Shown: piece by piece, positions 1-8,336 of the stretch | Numbering within the stretch: the stretch's first letter is position 1 | Layout: each line of letters begins with the position of its first letter | Assembly: GCF_017893965.1 (NCBI RefSeq) | Contig: NZ_CP054142.1 | Location: forward strand, 1,364,001 to 1,428,000 | From: Treponema parvum | GTDB taxonomy: Bacteria > Spirochaetota > Spirochaetia > Treponematales > Treponemataceae | Length of the DNA: 64,000 bases | Direction: 5' to 3' | Position numbers and translations under genes: made by a program | Notes under the pieces: generated by a model | Seen by the model: only the letters and a program-made list of their open reading frames with translations | What the model was told of the DNA's origin: nothing | Database searches by the model: none

Positions 1-109
1 TACCGTGGCCACGTCCTTCGTTTTCACGTCCGGAATCCTGAGCCACAGCGGCGTTCATATCTTCATTTACTACATCTTCCATAGCGATATTCTGTATTTC
101 GTCAGACAT
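1..109 (-). CDS. rpsR: 30S ribosomal protein S18, N-terminal part (partial)
   Basis: Only the first 36 codons lie in the window; the gene runs off the left edge. The visible product begins MSDEIQNIAMEDVV and is acidic and polar, then GRENEGRGHG, so the conserved S18 core is outside the window. The call rests mainly on gene order: rpsF, ssb, rpsR is the standard bacterial cluster, and S6 and S18 bind each other in the 30S platform. The acidic N-terminal extension is longer than in E. coli S18. The start has an upstream GGGAGAA ribosome binding site and follows ssb by 41 bases, so it is probably co-transcribed with it. Another short acidic protein at this place cannot be excluded from the visible part. 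Confidence 0.7.
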   Translation of the reverse strand, partial: MSDEIQNIAMEDVVNEDMNAAVAQDSGRENEGRGHG

Positions 110-150
110 AATTTTCTCCCCTAAAACTTAAAAAAATATACGGATATTCT

Positions 151-618
151 TTAAAACGGAATATCCTCGGGAAAAGCACTTGCATCCGTGCCGAATGAAT
201 CCATATTGTTATCCTGCATAGTATCCTGTTTGGGTTGGAATTTCGGAACATATCCCCCGCTCTGCTGATTGGATTCCGTTTTTCCGCCTAAAAGCTGAAC
301 ATTTGTAGCAGTAATCGTTACTCTGCTGTTTTTTTGTCCGTCTTTTTCCCATCGATCCTGCCGCAGATAACCTTCAACGGCAATCTGTTTGCCCTTTGTC
401 AAATACGGCTTAAGGCTTTCAGCTTGTTTTCCCCATATAGTCACGTCAAAATAACTTACTTCATCCACCCATTGATCGCCGTTTTTACGGCTGCGGTTTA
501 CGGCAAGGCTGACGTTAGCACGCGCCTGACCGCTGGGAAGGTATCCGAAAGAACGCTCATCAGTACCGACGTCACGCGTAAGCCTGCCGATAATGGTTAC
601 ATGATTAAGATCTGTCAT
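151..618 (-). CDS. ssb: Single-stranded DNA-binding protein
   Basis: A 155-residue SSB that coats single-stranded DNA in replication, repair and recombination. Residues 1 to about 110 form the OB fold, beginning MTDLNHVTIIGRLTRD, with the family-typical stretch SYFDVTIWGKQAESLKPYLTKGKQIAVEGYL split over two beta strands. After that comes a glutamine- and asparagine-rich linker, and the protein ends in the acidic tip EDIPF, which in this family recruits other replication and repair proteins. The length is slightly below the E. coli protein. It lies between rpsF and rpsR in the same direction and is likely part of one transcript driven from upstream of rpsF. Confidence 0.96.
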   Translation of the reverse strand: MTDLNHVTIIGRLTRDVGTDERSFGYLPSGQARANVSLAVNRSRKNGDQWVDEVSYFDVTIWGKQAESLKPYLTKGKQIAVEGYLRQDRWEKDGQKNSRVTITATNVQLLGGKTESNQQSGGYVPKFQPKQDTMQDNNMDSFGTDASAFPEDIPF

Positions 619-668
619 TTTTACCTCTGTGCATGATATAAATTATTTATTGACTCGCGCGTATCAAA

Positions 669-962
669 TCAGCGCGCTTTTTTTTCGTCAATCCTAACAA
701 AAAGATACTTGAGCAAATTGGCATTCAAATGAAATTTCCTGTCAATTTCCTCTAGTTTTCCGGGATTTATATTTAATGAAAACAGAATATAACGGCCTCG
801 GTTTTGTTTTTTTACTTCATAGGCCAAATCACGATCACCGTACGGTTCTTCTTTTTCGATTTCCGCACCGAATTGCGCCAAATCGGAGCGAAGCAATTCC
901 GCACCGTTTTTTGACTTCTCCTCGTCTACCGGGAAGACAGCCATAAGCTCATACTTTCTCAT
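669..962 (-). CDS. rpsF: 30S ribosomal protein S6
   Basis: A 97-residue S6 protein of the 30S platform, partner of S18. The N-terminus MRKYELMAVF and the segment YEVKKQNRGRYILFSLNI match the family's beta strands, and the C-terminal LFVRIDEKKAR is typical. The start has a good AAGGAG ribosome binding site. It is first in the rpsF-ssb-rpsR cluster, about 60 bases downstream of a near-consensus promoter on the minus strand. In many bacteria S6:S18 represses this operon through a leader RNA; the leader here contains a hairpin, but I could not match it to the known S6:S18 motif. Confidence 0.97.
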   Translation of the reverse strand: MRKYELMAVFPVDEEKSKNGAELLRSDLAQFGAEIEKEEPYGDRDLAYEVKKQNRGRYILFSLNINPGKLEEIDRKFHLNANLLKYLFVRIDEKKAR

Positions 963-983
963 ATTAACTCCTTATGGACATAT

Positions 984-1004
984 GGAAGCCGCGTACGCAG
1001 CTCC
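984..1004 (-). other. Hairpin in the rpsF leader
   Basis: In the transcript orientation this forms a stem of about nine pairs with a one-base bulge around GCGTACGC, inside the roughly 60-base leader of rpsF. It lies 22 to 42 bases upstream of the start codon. Its lower strand AGCCGCG resembles the hairpin arms found around the flavodiiron gene (9112 and 10470). It could control S6 synthesis or simply be a stable leader hairpin; nothing in the sequence decides between these. Confidence 0.4.
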
Positions 1005-1028
1005 AAGGGGGATTTTTAAGATAACCTA

Positions 1029-1057
1029 ATGATATTGATTTTAAGAGCGACAGTCAA
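1029..1057 (-). promoter_or_regulatory. Sigma-70 promoter of rpsF-ssb-rpsR
   Basis: On the minus strand TTGACT (1057-1052), a 17-base spacer, then TATCAT (1034-1029). Spacing and position, about 60 bases before the rpsF start, fit a housekeeping promoter. The rest of the 963-1209 gap holds the divergent promoter of the ankyrin gene. Confidence 0.7.
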
Positions 1058-1173
1058 GGCGAACTTTCAGGAATTTCAATAAGTCGCCTCCCGATTCCGC
1101 CGCCCTACTTTTTCAAAAACAAGGATTTTTCCATGCGAGTTGCGGATATGGGACTCAAACATTCTATCCCCGA

Positions 1174-1201
1174 TTGACCACAACACTTTATCTACTATAA
1201 T
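1174..1201 (+). promoter_or_regulatory. Promoter of the ankyrin lipoprotein gene, close to the start codon
   Basis: TTGACC (1174-1179), 16-base spacer, TATAAT (1196-1201). The expected transcription start is at about 1208-1210, at the ATG of the next gene. No Shine-Dalgarno sequence lies between the -10 box and the ATG, so the transcript may be leaderless. Confidence 0.65.
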
Positions 1202-1209
1202 ATTAGCTG

Positions 1210-2802
1210 ATGAAAATACGGCCGTTGAAAAAAAATTTGTCATTCGCTCTGTTTTTTTTAATCGCGCTGTATTCGTGCCGGCCTCTGTTTTCATCAGGAA
1301 AAAGAAACAATATCGCTGATACGGTAAAGTCCGGCACTCAAAGAGAAATAAAAAAATCATTGATGAAGAATATCGATCTTGTTTATTACAAGGCGCCCGG
1401 CACGAAAAACAATCTCTTGCACATCGCTTTGGAAGCCGGTCGTGAAAAAGATATTGTCGCGCTGCTTTTGAAATTCGGAGTTTCTTCATCATACAAAAAT
1501 GCAGAAGGCGTTACGCCTCTCATGTACGCGTGCAAACACAACGATCCTGAAATTGTAGAATCGATATTGGATTTTGACAGATACTTTTCATGGCAAAAAC
1601 GGCACTTCGCTTTGAAAAAAGATAAAAACGGTCTTACCGCATTTGATTATTCTGCGGACAATACTGAAATTCTTTCCCTGTTGGAAAAAAAGACAAAATA
1701 TATTTACCCCAAGCCGGCGGAAAGCAAATCTTATTCCATTATGCCTTTAGAAGAAGTCGAGCCCGCGATCTCGGATGAAAAAGCCGTCATGGACGCAGGA
1801 GCGGCTGCGCTCGCCGTAATATCAGCTGCCGATCCGTCTGAGCAAGAAACGGCTTCAAAAAATTCCGAAACGGAAGATATTTTAACCGTCGAAGACAATG
1901 CCGAAAACAATATCGAACATATTTTACCGGAGGAGGAACCTATTGCAGCGGCGGACGCCATAGTTGTCGACGACAATGAAACGGCAGATTTCAGTGAAAA
2001 AGATTTTGCCGATGAGGAATCAGGGTTTGATGATCTTCAAGATAGCATCTCAAGCGGATTTTCTTTAAATAATGTGTCCGTGTCCGCCCGTTCTTTTCCC
2101 GTTTATTTGTTTGACGATTTTCCTGAAGAAAAAGAATACGATACAAAAACGGCCGACAGAATTGTAAACGCAAAAATTACGAGTAAAGCCGACGCAAACA
2201 AAGCCGATAAACACGGCCGTACACAGCTTATGAAGGCCGCAGCCGACGGCGACACCGATCTAATGCAAAACCTCATATTTTCCGGCGCAAATGTAAACGC
2301 TTCGGACAGCGACGGATGGACTGCGGCGATGTGGTGCGCGCGATACGGCGGCGACTATTCGTCGTTAAAACTTTTATCTGAAAACGGCGCCGATCTTAAG
2401 CTTAAAAACAAATACGGCATTTCAGCTCTTCAATTGGCTTCATGTTTTTCAAACAATGAAAAGATAGTTTATCTCTTGCTTGAAGGCAGATCTCCGGACG
2501 AACAGGAAGTAAAGGATTCTTTTATTTCGGCTATATGCTCTGACAGGCCTCACGCGGTAATAGACGCTTTTTTAAAAAACAAACTTTCCATAAATCAATT
2601 TTACGCAGACGGAAAAACACCTCTCATGCTTGCAGCTGAAAACTGCTCCAAAAATGAAACCATCGCTTTTTTACTCCAAAGAGGCGCCGAAAAAAGTCTG
2701 AGATCGAGGGAAGGCAAAACCGCTTTTGACTATGCAAATAAAAATAAAAAACTTGACAGAGATAAAACATACTGGGCTTTAAGTCTGAACGGCGGATTTT
2801 AA
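1210..2802 (+). CDS. Ankyrin-repeat lipoprotein
   Basis: A 530-residue exported protein. The N-terminus has basic residues (MKIRPLKK), a hydrophobic stretch, and a spirochaete-style lipobox ending LYSC near residue 23, so it is probably a lipoprotein. Residues about 65-145 and 330-530 carry ankyrin repeats, recognisable from phrases such as GVTPLMYACKHND, GRTQLMKAAADGD and GKTPLMLAAEN. Between them is a long acidic, low-complexity stretch (about 165-300) rich in Glu, Asp and Ala. Ankyrin repeats bind other proteins; the partner is unknown. The gene overlaps rsmD by one base (TAATG), so the two are translationally coupled. The start has no Shine-Dalgarno sequence. Lipidation is inferred only. 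Confidence 0.8.
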   Translation: MKIRPLKKNLSFALFFLIALYSCRPLFSSGKRNNIADTVKSGTQREIKKSLMKNIDLVYYKAPGTKNNLLHIALEAGREKDIVALLLKFGVSSSYKNAEGVTPLMYACKHNDPEIVESILDFDRYFSWQKRHFALKKDKNGLTAFDYSADNTEILSLLEKKTKYIYPKPAESKSYSIMPLEEVEPAISDEKAVMDAGAAALAVISAADPSEQETASKNSETEDILTVEDNAENNIEHILPEEEPIAAADAIVVDDNETADFSEKDFADEESGFDDLQDSISSGFSLNNVSVSARSFPVYLFDDFPEEKEYDTKTADRIVNAKITSKADANKADKHGRTQLMKAAADGDTDLMQNLIFSGANVNASDSDGWTAAMWCARYGGDYSSLKLLSENGADLKLKNKYGISALQLASCFSNNEKIVYLLLEGRSPDEQEVKDSFISAICSDRPHAVIDAFLKNKLSINQFYADGKTPLMLAAENCSKNETIAFLLQRGAEKSLRSREGKTAFDYANKNKKLDRDKTYWALSLNGGF

Positions 2803-3383
2803 TGCGGATCACAGGAGGAGTTTTAAAAGGGCGCATAATAAAGTGTCCTGACGGCATAATACGCCCGGCGATGGACCGCATGAGGGAATCCGTCTTTGCA
2901 GTGCTCGGAAATTTGGACGGAAAGTCTTTTCTCGACTTGTTTTCAGGATCGGGAACGATTGCAATAGAAGCTGTTTCACGCGGAGCTAAAAAAGTCGAAC
3001 TCTGCGAGAGGGACAGATTAAAGATCCGTACGGTTTTGGATAACGTGTTTATAACGGAAAAAGAGATGGGCGTTAAAATTCAATGTCATTTTACGTCCGT
3101 GGAACTTTTTGTAAAACGCTGCAAAGATAAATTCGATTATATCTTTTTAGATCCGCCCTTCCCGTACAAATTTCACGCCGACCTTATCGAACAGATATAT
3201 AAACGGGATCTTTTGCTTGAAGGCGGCACGGTTTTGGTTCACAGGCCGGAAGAACACCATATGCCCGACACTATAGCGGCATTTAAACTTACCGACCGCC
3301 GCGTTTACGGCCGGTCAATAGTCGACTTTTATCAAAAATCAACGCCGGAGATTCAGGGCGAAACTGCAAACGGCGTAAAGTAA
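2802..3383 (+). CDS. rsmD: 16S rRNA (guanine(966)-N(2))-methyltransferase
   Basis: A 193-residue RsmD, which methylates G966 of 16S rRNA in the small subunit. It opens MRITGGVLKGRII, typical of the family, followed by RPAMDRMRESVF, the SAM-binding loop DLFSGSGTIAIEA (about residues 46-58), the acidic ribose-binding E in VELCERD, and the catalytic DPPF motif (about residues 117-120). Length is normal. The start overlaps the stop of the preceding gene as TAATG, and the ribosome binding site would lie inside that gene. Confidence 0.95.
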   Translation: MRITGGVLKGRIIKCPDGIIRPAMDRMRESVFAVLGNLDGKSFLDLFSGSGTIAIEAVSRGAKKVELCERDRLKIRTVLDNVFITEKEMGVKIQCHFTSVELFVKRCKDKFDYIFLDPPFPYKFHADLIEQIYKRDLLLEGGTVLVHRPEEHHMPDTIAAFKLTDRRVYGRSIVDFYQKSTPEIQGETANGVK

Positions 3384-3466
3384 TTGTTTACAGCGACGAA
3401 GAATTGAATTCTTTGCACGAATAAAACATTTTTTTACATATGTTCTACAATATGTTTTACAAATTC

Positions 3467-3494
3467 TTGACATTAAATTTGTTTGTGATACCAT
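3467..3494 (+). promoter_or_regulatory. Probable promoter of the 3535 gene
   Basis: TTGACA (3467-3472), 16-base spacer, TACCAT (3489-3494). The -35 box is consensus, the -10 weaker. It lies 40 bases before the ATG at 3535. The upstream stretch 3420-3466 is AT-rich and contains the near repeats TACATATGTT and ACAATATGTT, which could be an UP-element or operator. Confidence 0.5.
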
Positions 3495-3534
3495 TGAAGC
3501 AAAGATAAAAGTATTTTATTGGCAGAGAAATTTA

Positions 3535-3873
3535 ATGACGGAAGATTTAAAAAATAAGATAAGCTCGCTTTCGAGTTCGGGCGGTTTTATAAAAGTTACG
3601 GATACTCCCGTTGACGGCTTAACTTCGGCCCAAAAGGTTATATTAAACAGAAAAGGCAACACACTCCTCAACGAGGGGAAGATCGAAGAAGCTAAAAGAA
3701 TTTTTATAACCACGGGATATTCGGACGGACTTACAAGAATCGGCGATGTTTATCTTAAAAAGAACAAGAGCATAGACGCCCTTAAATTGTTTTTGCTCGC
3801 ACATAATAAAAAAAGAACGGAACCTATTCTGGAAAAAATAGCTTCAATAATATCAGTAATGATAAAAGAATGA
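3535..3873 (+). CDS. Small conserved-type protein of unknown function, helical C-terminus
   Basis: A 112-residue soluble protein with no signal peptide or membrane segment. The first 40 residues are Ser- and Gly-rich (SSLSSSGGF), the rest is helical with a TPR-like pair: LNEGKIEEAKRIF and YLKKNKSIDALKLFLLAHNKK. Because the next gene is a full TPR protein in the same direction, the two may act together, but this is only an inference from adjacency. I do not recognise a named family. It has its own promoter-like sequence upstream. Confidence 0.7.
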   Translation: MTEDLKNKISSLSSSGGFIKVTDTPVDGLTSAQKVILNRKGNTLLNEGKIEEAKRIFITTGYSDGLTRIGDVYLKKNKSIDALKLFLLAHNKKRTEPILEKIASIISVMIKE

Positions 3874-4006
3874 TTTTAGCCGCAGATATTGCGCGATTCG
3901 GGCAAAGCCGAAACGTCGCTGATTATATGTGCGCAATAAGCGCACCAATTCAACAGCCGAACAAAATATCAATTTTGAAAGTCTGTTGAATTTCAATGGA
4001 GTTAAA

Positions 4007-5158
4007 ATGACCGATCAATCCCCTGATCATAAAACCGAGCAGGAAAACCAAAACGCCGAAGCGGATCCTAAGCTTGTAAAAATATCCGAGCTTTCAAAAT
4101 CAGGCTATCAGTTTATCAAAGAAGATAAACTGAACGAAGCCGAAAATGAATTCAAAAGCATTCTCGAACTTGATGAAAACAACAATTACGCTCTGGTAGG
4201 TCTTGGGGATACGGAGCGGAAACGCAATCATTTTAAAGACGCCGTAAAATACTATTCGCAGTGTCTGTCGTCGCATCCGGGCAATAATTATGCGCTGTTC
4301 GGACTAGCGGACTGTTACAAGGCTTTAAATCAATATCACCGTGCGATTGAAATTTGGGAACAATACCTTATCCATGACGACAAAAACATAACAGTTCTTA
4401 CCAGAGTGGCGGACGCTTACCGTAAAATAAAAGATTTTAAAAAATCAAAGCAGCTTTATTTAAATGTTCTTAACATGGAAAGCAACAACGCATATGCGCT
4501 TATAGGCTTGGGACATCTCCATTACGATTTTAAGGAATATCGCGACGCCCTATATTATTGGACTAAGATGTTCGAGTTGAACCCAAAGTCGGCAGACATA
4601 AGAATTTTAACTTCGATAGGAAACTGCCACCGCAAACTTAAGACTTTTTCTGAAGGTGTATACTTTTTTGAACGCGCCCTAAAACTCGATCCTAAAAATT
4701 TTTACGCTCTGTTCGGCTTGGCGGATTGTTACAGAGGAATGAACCAACAATTCCGTTCCGTTGAATATTGGAATAAGATCCTTGAAATGGATCCTGAAAA
4801 CAAAGTTATCCTCACCCGCGCCGGAGACGCATACCGCAATACCGGAGATTATCGCAAAGCGGAAGAATATTACACAAAGGCTATGGACATAGACTTCGAC
4901 ATATACGCGGTTCTGGGCCTTGCCCTCATATACAAGGGCGAAGGCAGATACGAGGAAGCTATCGAGCGTCTTAAAAGCCTAATACGAAACGATCCTAAAA
5001 ATTACAGACCGTATATAGACCTTGCGGATTGTTACGTAAAGATCAACAGAATGCAGGACGCTGCAGACGTATTGAAAAGTTTTCAAGCGTTCGGCATACA
5101 TAATCCTGCGGTAAACGATATGCTGGGTAATTTGGAAAATTCCATGCAAAACCGCTAA
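4007..5158 (+). CDS. Cytoplasmic tetratricopeptide-repeat (TPR) protein
   Basis: A 383-residue protein made almost entirely of TPR units from about residue 40 to the end, with repeated phrases such as NNNYALVGLGD, NNYALFGLADCYKA and NFYALFGLADCYRG and spacing near 34 residues. There is no signal peptide. TPR arrays bind other proteins; the target is not shown by the sequence. An upstream in-frame start at 3929 exists, but GGAG at 3998-4001, five bases before the ATG at 4007, favours the later start. The repeats share an unusual DCY motif (LADCY), which recurs at least three times. It is followed after 15 bases by rlmN. Confidence 0.9.
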   Translation: MTDQSPDHKTEQENQNAEADPKLVKISELSKSGYQFIKEDKLNEAENEFKSILELDENNNYALVGLGDTERKRNHFKDAVKYYSQCLSSHPGNNYALFGLADCYKALNQYHRAIEIWEQYLIHDDKNITVLTRVADAYRKIKDFKKSKQLYLNVLNMESNNAYALIGLGHLHYDFKEYRDALYYWTKMFELNPKSADIRILTSIGNCHRKLKTFSEGVYFFERALKLDPKNFYALFGLADCYRGMNQQFRSVEYWNKILEMDPENKVILTRAGDAYRNTGDYRKAEEYYTKAMDIDFDIYAVLGLALIYKGEGRYEEAIERLKSLIRNDPKNYRPYIDLADCYVKINRMQDAADVLKSFQAFGIHNPAVNDMLGNLENSMQNR

Positions 5159-5173
5159 GGGACGAACGATCAT

Positions 5174-6208
5174 ATGCTCCCCGGTGTTTCTAAAATTTTT
5201 TTGACCGAACTTTTGCCGGAAGAAATCTGCAAAAAATTGGAATTATCTCCCGCTTTCCGCGGAAAACAGATATTCAAATGGATCGGTTCAGGCGTAACTT
5301 CCTTTGACAGGATGACAGACCTGAGTAAGGATCTGCGCGTCATTCTTAAAAACAAAGCTCTGCTAAGATCGTCTTTCGTATCAAAGGTGTTAAAAGATCC
5401 TGACGGTACGATAAAATTGCAGCTTGAATTGCACGACGGCCTTGCCGTAGAGACAGTGCTGCTTACCGACAGCGAAAACAGAAAAACAGCCTGTGTTTCC
5501 TGCCAGGTAGGATGCGCTATGAAATGCGGATTTTGTCAGACAGGCCGCTTGGGACTTGCAAGAAATCTTTCGGCCGGAGAGATAGTCGAACAGTTTCTTT
5601 TTTTAGAAAAAGAAGCGGGAAAACTGTCGAATATCGTATTTATGGGCATGGGGGAGCCTATGCAAAACCTTGAAGCCGTAAGAAAAGCCGTAGCGATCCT
5701 AACCCACAAAGAAGGAAGAGCCCTTTCTTCAAAAAGAATAACAATTTCAACGTCGGGGCTTGTTCCGGGAATCTACGATCTTGCGGATAACGGGCCGCAC
5801 CTTCGCCTGGCCGTTTCGCTTACCACGGCGGATCCTAAGCTAAGGGAAAATCTTATGCCGATAAGCAAAACCTACGGCCTTAACGAACTAAAAAAAGCCA
5901 TAGATTACTACGCACTGAAAACAGGCAAAAGAGTAACTCTTGAAGCGGCTCTTATGGGCAATGTAAACACGGGAGACGACAGCGCAAAAAACATGATCGA
6001 ATTCGCTTCCGGCATGAACGCAAATATAAACCTCATCCCGTGGAATCCCGTAGAAGGTCTTCCGTTTACAGAGCCGACCGGCAATGAGTGTAAACGCTTT
6101 GCAAATCTTTTACAGGAAGCCGGTCTTAACGTGACGCTTCGCACCAAGCGCGGAAGAAAAATAGGAGGAGCTTGCGGACAGCTGGGTATAACGCGCGCGC
6201 GGCAATGA
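5174..6208 (+). CDS. rlmN: Dual-specificity 23S rRNA/tRNA adenine-C2 methyltransferase RlmN
   Basis: A 344-residue radical-SAM enzyme that methylates C2 of A2503 in 23S rRNA and A37 in some tRNAs. The cluster motif is C114-xxx-C118-xx-C121 (GCAMKCGFC). Other family marks are NIVFMGMGEPMQN, the SAM-binding stretch RITISTSGLVPGI, NLIPWNPVEG, and the C-terminal catalytic cysteine region RGRKIGGACGQL. Length is normal. The ribosome binding site AAGGGACG precedes the ATG. The Cfr subfamily is possible from the fold, but the house-keeping length and the chromosomal context favour RlmN. Confidence 0.95.
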   Translation: MLPGVSKIFLTELLPEEICKKLELSPAFRGKQIFKWIGSGVTSFDRMTDLSKDLRVILKNKALLRSSFVSKVLKDPDGTIKLQLELHDGLAVETVLLTDSENRKTACVSCQVGCAMKCGFCQTGRLGLARNLSAGEIVEQFLFLEKEAGKLSNIVFMGMGEPMQNLEAVRKAVAILTHKEGRALSSKRITISTSGLVPGIYDLADNGPHLRLAVSLTTADPKLRENLMPISKTYGLNELKKAIDYYALKTGKRVTLEAALMGNVNTGDDSAKNMIEFASGMNANINLIPWNPVEGLPFTEPTGNECKRFANLLQEAGLNVTLRTKRGRKIGGACGQLGITRARQ

Positions 6209-6378
6209 GACGCGATAAGTTTGAGGCGCGGCAATTCGAGGCAGAACAGAACGCCGCAAAAATCGGGCTCAAATCTGTCCGATTACAATACAGTACAGGC
6301 GGGCAAGTCCCAAGAGTCCGCCCAAGCGGCCGATTACAGGCGGCAACCGCGAATACGGACGGAATACAAAGAATAATA

Positions 6379-6407
6379 TTGACACAGACTTAATGAATAA
6401 TTAATAT
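6379..6407 (+). promoter_or_regulatory. Near-consensus promoter of the leuC-leuD pair
   Basis: TTGACA (6379-6384), 17-base spacer, TAATAT (6402-6407); this is one mismatch from the full sigma-70 consensus. Transcription would begin near 6414, giving an AT-rich leader of about 80 bases before leuC. The rest of the 6209-6378 gap has a GC-rich hairpin (about 6300-6325) without a T-run and no convincing gene. Confidence 0.75.
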
Positions 6408-6496
6408 TCTTAATTATAATTAAAGTTTTTTAACGCAGTTTTTACGGGAGAAATAAAAAGTGGCGGCTGAACGGCTGACGCTTTTTAGGAGAATAT

Positions 6497-7780
6497 ATGG
6501 GAAAAACCATCGCACAAAAAATTTTTGACGATCATCTCGTCGACAGACCCTTTGAGGGAACCTATGTGTTAAAACTTGATCGAGTTTTTTGTCATGAAAT
6601 AACCACGCCGATCGCAATAAACGATCTGGTATCGCGCAAAAAAGACAGAGTCTTCGATCCTGAAAAGATAAAGGCTGTCATAGACCATGTAAGTCCTGCA
6701 AAAGACAGCAATACTGCCATGCAGGAAAAAATTCTTCGAGACTGGGCAAGGCGCAATAACATAAAGGATTTTTTTGACATAGGCTGTAACGGAGTTTGCC
6801 ATGCCCTTTTTCCTGAAAAAGGCTATGTTCGGCCGGGTTTTACAGTCATAATGGGCGACAGCCACACATGCACGCACGGAGCTTTCGGAAGTTTTGCCGC
6901 AGGAGTAGGAACTACGGATCTTGAAGTAGGAATACTGAAAGGCGTCTGCACATTCCGGGAGCCCAAATCCATAAAATTCAATCTAAAAGGAAAACTTCGC
7001 AACGGAGTTTATGCCAAAGACGTCATATTATACATAATAGGACAGATCGGCGTAAACGGAGCCACGAACTGCGTAATGGAATTTTCAGGGCCAATCGTAG
7101 ACAATTTTGAAATGGAAGAGAGAATGACGCTCTGCAACATGGCCGTAGAAGCCGGCGGAACATCGGGAATATGCGCACCCGACATGAAAACGGTAGATTA
7201 TCTTTGGGAATTCATAAAAGACGAATACGATTCAAAAGACAGCGCATTTAAAAGCTTTTCAAAATGGACTTCCGATGAAGACGCAAAATATGAAAAAACG
7301 TACGATTTTGATCTTTCGAACCTTGAGCCTGTAGTGACCGTCGGCTATAAGCCGGATCAAATAAAAACCGTAAAAGAAATGTCGGGTACAAAGGTAGACC
7401 AAATATACATAGGAAGCTGCACCAACGGCCGCATTTCAGACCTGCGCATTGCCGCAAAAATACTTAAGGGGAAAAAACTTGCAGCAGGAGTCCGCGGAAT
7501 AGTAAGTCCTGCGACTCCAAAGGTATATAAAACGGCTCTTGACGAAGGAATCATATCGGTCTTTCTTGACGCCGGATTTTGCGTAACCAATCCTACGTGC
7601 GGAGCCTGCTTGGGAATGAGTAATGGAGTTCTTGCGGAAGGAGAAGTGTGCGCCTCTACCACGAACCGTAATTTTAACGGTAGAATGGGAAAGGGAGGAA
7701 TGGTGCACTTGATGAGTCCCGCGACGGCTGCCGCTACGGCGATTTCAGGCGTGATTACCAATTCTTCTTTGTATAAATAA
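6497..7780 (+). CDS. leuC: 3-isopropylmalate dehydratase-type large subunit (aconitase family)
   Basis: A 427-residue [4Fe-4S] hydro-lyase subunit of the short LeuC type found with separate small subunits. The three cluster cysteines are C308 (GSCTNGR), C368 and C371 (TCGACLG). The substrate-side phrases MGDSHTCTHGAFGSFAAGVGTTD (split) and NRNFNGRMG are intact. With LeuD it would isomerise 2- to 3-isopropylmalate, but no leuA or leuB is in the window, so related reactions (citramalate, dimethylmalate or homocitrate type) are equally possible. It has its own strong promoter and an AGGAG site, and is followed 22 bases later by leuD. Confidence 0.88.
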   Translation: MGKTIAQKIFDDHLVDRPFEGTYVLKLDRVFCHEITTPIAINDLVSRKKDRVFDPEKIKAVIDHVSPAKDSNTAMQEKILRDWARRNNIKDFFDIGCNGVCHALFPEKGYVRPGFTVIMGDSHTCTHGAFGSFAAGVGTTDLEVGILKGVCTFREPKSIKFNLKGKLRNGVYAKDVILYIIGQIGVNGATNCVMEFSGPIVDNFEMEERMTLCNMAVEAGGTSGICAPDMKTVDYLWEFIKDEYDSKDSAFKSFSKWTSDEDAKYEKTYDFDLSNLEPVVTVGYKPDQIKTVKEMSGTKVDQIYIGSCTNGRISDLRIAAKILKGKKLAAGVRGIVSPATPKVYKTALDEGIISVFLDAGFCVTNPTCGACLGMSNGVLAEGEVCASTTNRNFNGRMGKGGMVHLMSPATAAATAISGVITNSSLYK

Positions 7781-7802
7781 TACATCTTACAGGAGTGATC
7801 CT

Positions 7803-8336
7803 ATGAAACAATTTGGCGGAGAAGTGCTTTTTTTAGACCGTGCCGACATCAACACTGATGAAATTATTCCGGCAAAATATCTTACCGAAAATACTAAAGA
7901 GGCGCTAAAACCCTATCTGTTGGAAGATCTTAAACTTGAAAACTTTAATCCTAAGACGGACATCGCGGGTAAAAAAGTTATTATCACGCGCGAAAATTTC
8001 GGCTGCGGTTCTTCCAGAGAACACGCGCCGTGGGCTCTGGAAGTAAACGGTATCTATGCCGTAGTGGCGGTCAACTTTGCGCGTATTTTCAGGCAGAATA
8101 TGTATAACTGCGGAATGCTCGCCGTCGAACTTGATAAAAAATCCATTGACGACATGTTTAAAACATTCGCCGCAAAAGAAACCGAATGCAAAATCGTATT
8201 AAATGACAGCGGAGACGCAAAGGTAAAACTTATCGCGGGAAGTCTTTCAAAAAGCTACGCGTTCAAACTGGACAATTTTGAAAAGGCTCTTGTAGAAAAC
8301 GAAGGATGGGTCGGTTACGCAGACAAAAAGTATTAA
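7803..8336 (+). CDS. leuD: 3-isopropylmalate dehydratase-type small subunit
   Basis: A 177-residue partner of the preceding large subunit, carrying the swivelling domain that completes the active site. Family marks are DRADINTDEIIPAKYL near the N-terminus and FGCGSSREHAPWAL around residue 65-78, where the Ser-Arg pair contacts the substrate carboxylate. It has an AGGAG ribosome binding site and ends at TAA overlapping the stop of the convergent kinase gene by four bases. The actual substrate of the pair is open for the reason given under leuC. Confidence 0.88.
   Translation: MKQFGGEVLFLDRADINTDEIIPAKYLTENTKEALKPYLLEDLKLENFNPKTDIAGKKVIITRENFGCGSSREHAPWALEVNGIYAVVAVNFARIFRQNMYNCGMLAVELDKKSIDDMFKTFAAKETECKIVLNDSGDAKVKLIAGSLSKSYAFKLDNFEKALVENEGWVGYADKKY

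Noticed and set aside
984-1004. Known S6:S18-binding leader motif
   Set aside because: The hairpin has no single-stranded CCG element of the kind described for that motif, so only a plain hairpin is reported.
1076-1492. 138-codon open frame on the minus strand
   Set aside because: It lies opposite the ankyrin gene and its promoter, has no ribosome binding site, and its product has no domain-like pattern.
6172-6393. 73-codon frame after rlmN
   Set aside because: It overlaps the rlmN end and covers the leuC promoter; no ribosome binding site and no recognisable protein features.
7357-7785. 142-codon frame opposite leuC
   Set aside because: Complete overlap with a clear gene; it is a by-product of codon structure.
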